Source: Dendrophyllia cribrosa
Lineage: Eukaryota > Cnidaria > Anthozoa > Scleractinia > Dendrophylliidae
Reading direction: 5' to 3'
Assembly (NCBI GenBank): GCA_024195265.1
Contig: JAJLRJ010000010.1
Location: 18,234,193 to 18,298,192, forward strand
DNA: 64,000 bases
The notes beneath the pieces were generated by a model, which ran no database searches, was not told where the DNA came from, and worked only from the letters and a program-made list of their open reading frames with translations. A program made the position numbers and the translations under genes. Of this stretch, positions 59,032-64,000 are shown in pieces; position 1 is the first letter of the stretch; the number at the start of each line of letters is the position of its first letter.

Positions 59032-59500
59032 GTAAGTAACAGTAAGTAAATTAATTTTAAATTATTAATCTTGTTTTGTAGATGGTAGTATTAGTTTAAC
59101 AAAACCATTGCTCTGCATTGTAAATATGGAATGTTTGTAATATGTAGGTGGTCACTTTTGATGACAGTCAGAGACAAATCTTTATAATTTACACTAATAT
59201 GATAAAGATCGGAGACAAAATTGGCCTTGTTCAGGGTGAATGAAAACCAGCACACACATATTTCTACAATATGTCACTCACAAACACAGAAAGTGCTCGC
59301 ACTATGACTATAACTGTCAAAATGCATGTGCTTAAGCTGCATGCTTAAAGGTCAAAAGAGAGTATTTGTGAAGGGGTGGATTAGCTGATTCTTGTTTTTA
59401 ACCCGTGAATGCGCGAAGCGTAATGAACAGGTTATAGAAGACGATGGAAAATTCACTCACTCACTTGCTCGTTCCATCACTCAGCTGTAAACTTAGTGAT

Positions 59501-59510
59501 GTAAGTAGTT

Positions 59511-59545
<35 letters not shown>

Positions 59546-59617
59546 ACAACGGCGAGCCGAAGGCGTGCTATTGTAAACGCCCATACAGATCAGACGTGAA
59601 TATTTTATCCTACTTAT
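59501..59617. mobile_element. Hairpin MITE-like repeat
   Basis: Arms 59501-59550 and 59571-59617 are inverted: GATCTGTATGGGCGTTTACA pairs with TGTAAACGCCCATACAGATC, and GATAAAATAT pairs with ATATTTTATC. It is preceded by CCCGTGAATGCGCGAAGCG. It is non-coding. Confidence 0.7.
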
Positions 59618-59967
59618 GAAATGAAACAATGAGTAGAGATCTGTATGAAAAGTTAATGCATACTAATTAGCTGAGCAGATGTCTGTATCAAAAGTTAATG
59701 CTACTGTTTAATAATTCATCAACTCAGTTGATTTGTATTGGGGTTTACAAACCTTCATTAAATTTTCATTTCTTTTGTACTTTCCTTATGAATTATTAAT
59801 GAATTTTATAATGCTTTGTTACAAATGAGACCCAGAGTTTGAATCTTGCATGGGCCCCAATATTACATTATGTGTAAGCATTTCTTATTCATAGGTTGGC
59901 TCACAGAGGAGCCTTTGCTTTAATTGAACTTTTGAGGTCTCACTGCTCACCAAATTTTGTTTCACAG

Positions 59968-59990
59968 ATTGCAGGTGGAAGAGAGAACAG
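59968..59990 (+). CDS. ARHGEF12: RhoGEF exon 24: candidate 23-bp micro-exon
   Basis: A 23-bp stretch between a tgtttcacag acceptor and an ACAG|gtaaga donor, phase 0 in and 2 out, encoding IAGGREN plus a split codon. No later exon is recognisable up to 64000, so the phase 2 exit cannot be checked here. It could be a chance pair of splice signals. Confidence 0.5.
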
Positions 59991-60963
59991 GTAAGAAACT
60001 ATTGTCTGCTAATTCATTTAATCTCAACCTCCTCTTTACTACATACAAGTATTATTGTTCAATAATTTGACTAAAATTGGAGTTTAATAATTTTGCACTC
60101 ATGTAAGTCAGATTTGGAGTATTCTTGTTTGAGTTTATTTTGTTGTTTTTGCTATCCTCGCCAAGAAGAAATTTATTATCAATTTAACAGGACAGCAGTG
60201 AGTATTTTATTTTTATCCTTAACCCATTGACTTCTAAATCATGTATCCCAAACCTGCTCGTGAGGGGCCACGGTTCTTGAACCATTTGTGACATCATCAC
60301 TTTTTATGACAAAAGATAGCACTGATAAAATAATTATAACTTATGCAGAATAAGAAATAATTATTCCAAGGTGTTCTTTCCAAAGGGTGATTCCCTGGAT
60401 TGGGCCAGAGATACATGCAAGAAACCCAGTAAATTTGACTGGCAAAATCACGAAAAATTTGGTCTTCCTATCAATTGCCACTTCTTGTTAATAAATATTT
60501 TCACTTTCTACAGCATTTATGGGAAATCTTTTCCTGCCAAAATGAAGTCTACTGAAGGCCCAACAACAGGGGGGGGGGGGAAATGAGCAAAATGTGCTTT
60601 GTGTGAATGTTTGAAATAAAATATCAATTACTTGCCCTTGACTGAAAAGAAAAGACATTGCATGTCATGTATCACCTGTCAGTTTGGTTGCAGTTTGTCC
60701 AAACAATGGTAAAAAATGGCATATGAAGGTGGCTCAACTGGATTTTTGGGGGCGATGCCCCCCAAGTTTGAGCATTAACTATGACGCCATTAACAATGCT
60801 ATGGAAAAACGGTCACCACAGCTGTATTAGATAAAGGTGAAAATTTGTTAAGACCAGTGCTAGTGTTATTAACATATCAGAGTTGGCATGGCAATAATGA
60901 CGCCGTGACGTTTTTTACTTGCCGTCATATTTCTTGGCACCAGGAGGTTTTTTCTGCAATTGC
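59991..60963 (+). other. Intronic DNA after the last recognised exon
   Basis: No further RhoGEF exon is recognisable. A 10-base G run occurs near 60571-60580. No bounded element is seen before the TTAA at 60964. Confidence 0.4.
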
Positions 60964-60967
60964 TTAA

Positions 60968-61977
60968 CCCATTGACACCTGAACCGCCCGTAACCGCCCG
61001 TACAAGACTCCACTGCTTTAAAAAATTGTGACTTTTCAATCGTGCAAACATTGCCTTAACTAGCAGTTGTGAGCATTGACTAGAAAGTCTTTCAAATTGA
61101 GATACCCAATAAACACAAAAAAGTCAGCGATTTTTGCAGAATATCAGCGTTTGAATTTGGACAATAACAAAAATTACCGTTTTTAACGTCATAGAAAAAC
61201 AACAAAAATCACGTTTTTGCCTTTAGTTTTTTTTATTCAAATCATCATGGCAAACCCAAAAATCAACATTCACAGCAAAATTCAGTCCTAGTCCTAGCTT
61301 AGCAGTGAATTTTTTTGCTCTTATTCGTTGCTCGGGCCGAGCTCTAGCCTCTCGTTCTAATGCATACTGACCTTGCCTCAATTTTCAATATCACCACCGC
61401 ACTGCATGCTGGGAAATGGCCAAGAATTTTGACAGCGTTCGTTTCTTTCCGCACACATTTCATATTTATACTAAGTCCACAGCCACTCCGACCCACCGCC
61501 GAAATTTCGCGCTTGTTGTGTTCTCCTGTGGTCGCAACTTCCAAAATATGCCGCAGTAGGTCGAGAAATTCATCCAGAGTCGAGTCCCAAAGCTGCTTCA
61601 TTTCCAGGCAGCCATTTTTCCAGTTCAACGAGCAACGAGCCAAATTCGCAAATGAAGTACAACAACTAACTCGCTTCATTGAGAAGTGGACTCTGAACTA
61701 CCTCCAAGCTTAATGATGCTCACCAGGCAGCTACTAAAGATGAAAAATGGCTGTGAACTTACCAAAAATCGTAGATAATTCATATTGGACCCTTTATTGC
61801 AAATCAAGCAAGCAAAATGAGATCGTCACAATGACGTTTCCAGTAAACTCGAGCCTTCAGAGTTTTAGAACAGCAGCACTTTCAATGGTAACTCCAAATA
61901 TGCAGTCACGAAATCCTATGGGGCGTGTGTATGCAGAAAATCACTCAAAAACGTAAAAATCCTCAGGTGTGAATGGG
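60968..61977. mobile_element. 1010-bp TTAA MITE (copy 2)
   Basis: The ends CCCATTGACACCTGA...TCAGGTGTGAATGGG are flanked by TTAA (60964-60967 and 61978-61981). It is nearly identical to copy 3 over its full length, indicating recent activity or duplication. Open frames (61344-61679 on the minus strand, 61360-61713 on the plus strand) have no recognised domain. Confidence 0.92.
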
Positions 61978-62022
61978 TTAATGAAGAAAAATAAAGGTCA
62001 CGTGACCAGGGCTTTTGACACC

Positions 62023-62145
62023 CCCCGGTGAAAGTTAGGGTTAGGGATAGTTCAAATTTAGGGTTAGTGTTAAGATTCTAGGGTTAGAACAATTTCTAGG
62101 GTGAGGTGTAACTTGGCTCAGGGCCAGGCCTAACTTAGGGTTAGG
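62023..62145 (+). repeat. Degenerate TTAGGG-like repeats
   Basis: About nine TTAGGG or TAGGGT words with irregular spacing, between GGTCACGTGACC (about 61997) and GGTCACGTGA (62167). They resemble interstitial telomere-like sequence or a GC-box-flanked repeat. Confidence 0.6.
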
Positions 62146-62485
62146 TCCCAGGTTTGGGGTTGGCCAGGTCACGTGATAGGCAATAGTATCAAACTTGATC
62201 ACCCAAGATGAACTGACCCTCGACTACTGACTGTCACCAGCTGTTCTAACTCCGCCTCTTATGTCTAGTTTTGAAAATCACCACCCCTTGAAGTTGGCTT
62301 TCATGCAACTTTCACCTTTGCACAAAATATGGGCCAGCAACTAGTACCCTCCCCCCCAGATCTTGATGCATATGCCTGTTTTCAAATTAAATAGTGATGA
62401 CATGTTCCTAGTCTTAAGGGTTTTTTGTTTGACTGGTTTAAGAGCCAAAACTATCAACTGTAAGAAAAATAGATTTTTTGATTAA

Positions 62486-63495
62486 CCCATTGACACCTGA
62501 ACCGCCCGTAACCGCCCGTACAAGACTCCACTGCTTTAAAAAATTGTAACTTTTCAATCGTGCGAACATTGCCTTAACTAGCAGTTGTGAGCATTGACTA
62601 GAAAGTCTTTCAAATTGAGATACCCAATAAACACAAAAAAGTCAGCGATTTTTGCAGAATATCAGCGTTTGAATTTGGACAATAACAAAAATTACCGTTT
62701 TTAACGTCATAGAAAAACAACAAAAATCACGTTTTTGCCTTTAGTTTTTTTTATTCAAATCATCATGGCAAACCCAAAAATCAACATTCACAGCAAAATT
62801 CAGTCCTAGTCCTAGCTTAGCAGTGAATTTTTTTGCTCTTATTCGTTGCTCGGGCCGAGCTCTAGCCTCTCGTTCTAATGCATACTGACCTTGCCTCAAT
62901 TTTCAATATCATCACCGCACTGCATGCTGGGAAATGGCCAAGAATTTTGACAGTGTTCGTTTCTTTCCGCACACATTTCATATTTATACTAAGTCCACAG
63001 CCACTCCGACCCACCGCCGAAATTTCGCGCTTGTTGTGTTCTCCTGTGGTCGCAACTTCCAAAATATGCCGCAGTAGGTCGAGAAATTCATCCAGAGTCG
63101 AGTCCCAAAGCTGCTTCGTTTCCAGGCGGCCATTTTTCCAGTTCAACGAGCAACGAGCCAAATTCGCAAACGAAGTACAACAACTAACTCGCTTCATTGA
63201 GAAGTGGACTCTGAACTACCTCCAAGCTTAATGATGCTCACCAGGCAGCTACTAAAGATGAAAAATGGCTGTGAACTTACCAAAAATCGTAGATAATTCA
63301 TATTGGACCCTTTATTGCAAATCAAGCAAGCAAAATGAGATCGTCACAATGACGTTTCCAGTAAACTCGAGCCTTCAGAGTTTTAGAACAGCAGCACTTT
63401 CAATGGTAACTCCAAATATGCAGTCACGAAATCCTATGGGGCGTGTGTATGCAGAAAATCACTCAAAAACGTAAAAATCCTCAGGTGTGAATGGG
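62486..63495. mobile_element. 1010-bp TTAA MITE (copy 3)
   Basis: Same ends as copy 2, flanked by TTAA (62482-62485 and 63496-63499), same orientation and same length. Only a few substitutions from copy 2 are visible (for example near 62911 and 63127). Confidence 0.92.
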
Positions 63496-63499
63496 TTAA

Positions 63500-64000
63500 G
63501 GGAGCTTGTACCTCCCATAGCCTCCTTGATTATAGCAAAGATTGGACAAATTCTATGAGAGCGTTTTTGAAATTTTGGGGGATGAAGTTTTGGGGATTAC
63601 AAATACAGTGAAAAACATACTATCGACATAATTGGCTAATATCTAAAGGAAACGATGCACTTTGGGAATGCAGTTTCAATTTGAAATTGTGTGTGAAAAA
63701 GGGAGGGGGGCGGGGTTGCTTTGGCCAATTGCGAGAAAAAAGGATTTGATTAGCGTGTGTTCAGCTGCTCTTGTTGCCATTTTTGTATGTAATTTGGTCT
63801 ACACCTACAAATGTGATGATAATTTGGAAACCGTTTGATAAATGTTTTTTTAATTTGACAATCTCGAGATTAATCATCAATAAATTGATATGGCCTGCAA
63901 GTTTCAAGGACATTAAAAACATCTAAGGCAATAAAATAGGGTCTCCAATGTACCAATTTTTTCCTGCAAATTTTGTGTTTCAAGTGAGCATCCTCATTAT
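63500..64000 (+). other. Intronic DNA to the window edge
   Basis: AT-rich with a GGGAGGGGGGCGGGG patch near 63701. No exon with DH-domain motifs and no bounded element was found. Confidence 0.4.

Noticed and set aside
60191..60197. Next RhoGEF exon after 59990
   Set aside because: The AG..GT pair would give only 7 bases and no family sequence.
62023..62145. Telomere or chromosome end
   Set aside because: The repeats are short and irregular, and normal sequence continues on both sides.
61344..63231. Conserved 111 and 117-codon frames in two places as a gene family
   Set aside because: They lie within the two nearly identical MITE copies, and the older copy at 55927 does not keep the frames, so conservation reflects recent copying.

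Overview
This is eukaryotic, intron-rich, AT-rich DNA. It looks like the genome of a cnidarian, probably a stony coral or related anthozoan; that placement is inference from the repeat styles and the gene architecture, not from a marker gene. There are no prokaryotic operons, rRNA genes or CRISPR arrays.

One host gene crosses the whole window on the + strand, from about 2356 to 59990, and neither end is inside. I could assemble 24 short exons (about 2.1 kb coding, about 698 codons). All use GT..AG boundaries and all 23 junctions are phase-compatible. The product is a Rho guanine-nucleotide exchange factor of the ARHGEF11/ARHGEF12 (PDZ-RhoGEF/LARG) and Drosophila RhoGEF2 family. In order the window holds a post-PDZ linker, a coiled-coil stretch (exons 1-4), a Ser/Pro-rich acidic linker (exons 5-8), an RGS-like (RGSL) domain that would receive activated G-alpha-12/13 (exons 9-14), a helical linker (exons 15-18), a C1 zinc domain (exons 19-20) and a polar linker (exons 21-24). 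The PDZ domain must lie left of the window and the catalytic DH-PH module right of it.

Nearly everything else is mobile DNA packed into the introns. From left to right: an 884-bp element with 11-bp palindromic arrays (513-1396); a 9-kb fold-back element (3953-12977) holding a 309-base pure G run and a 240-bp hAT-type MITE; a MITE with CAAACCCTTTG arrays (13376-14278); a TTAA-flanked element with 1-kb inverted arms (14650-17970); small hAT-like MITEs and hairpins (20631-23747); a tRNA-like relic (25301-25373); a three-layer nest (old repeat, then a LINE, then an 11-bp-array element, 25872-29980); a degenerate hAT transposase element (30481-31515); a TTAA MITE (33050-33422); a tandem-repeat-rich inverted-repeat element (33795-35914); an inverted-repeat element (37206-38459); an integrase-like relic split by a hAT MITE (39517-41836); Mutator-type MITEs with 9-bp target duplications (41886-42297 and 44824-44973); minus-strand LINE fragments; a second copy of the 5-bp-TSD hAT MITE (45826-46906); a Tigger/pogo-like element (49046-49771); a Penelope GIY-YIG relic (57505-57860); and three 1010-bp copies of a TTAA MITE (55927, 60968 and 62486).

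The host exons work together as one multidomain signalling protein that would couple heterotrimeric G proteins, and possibly diacylglycerol or membrane through C1, to RhoA. The transposons look like passive intron cargo, but several observations stand out: the 11-bp arrays, an internal core shared by families with different ends, the 9-kb palindrome and the nested insertions with readable target duplications.
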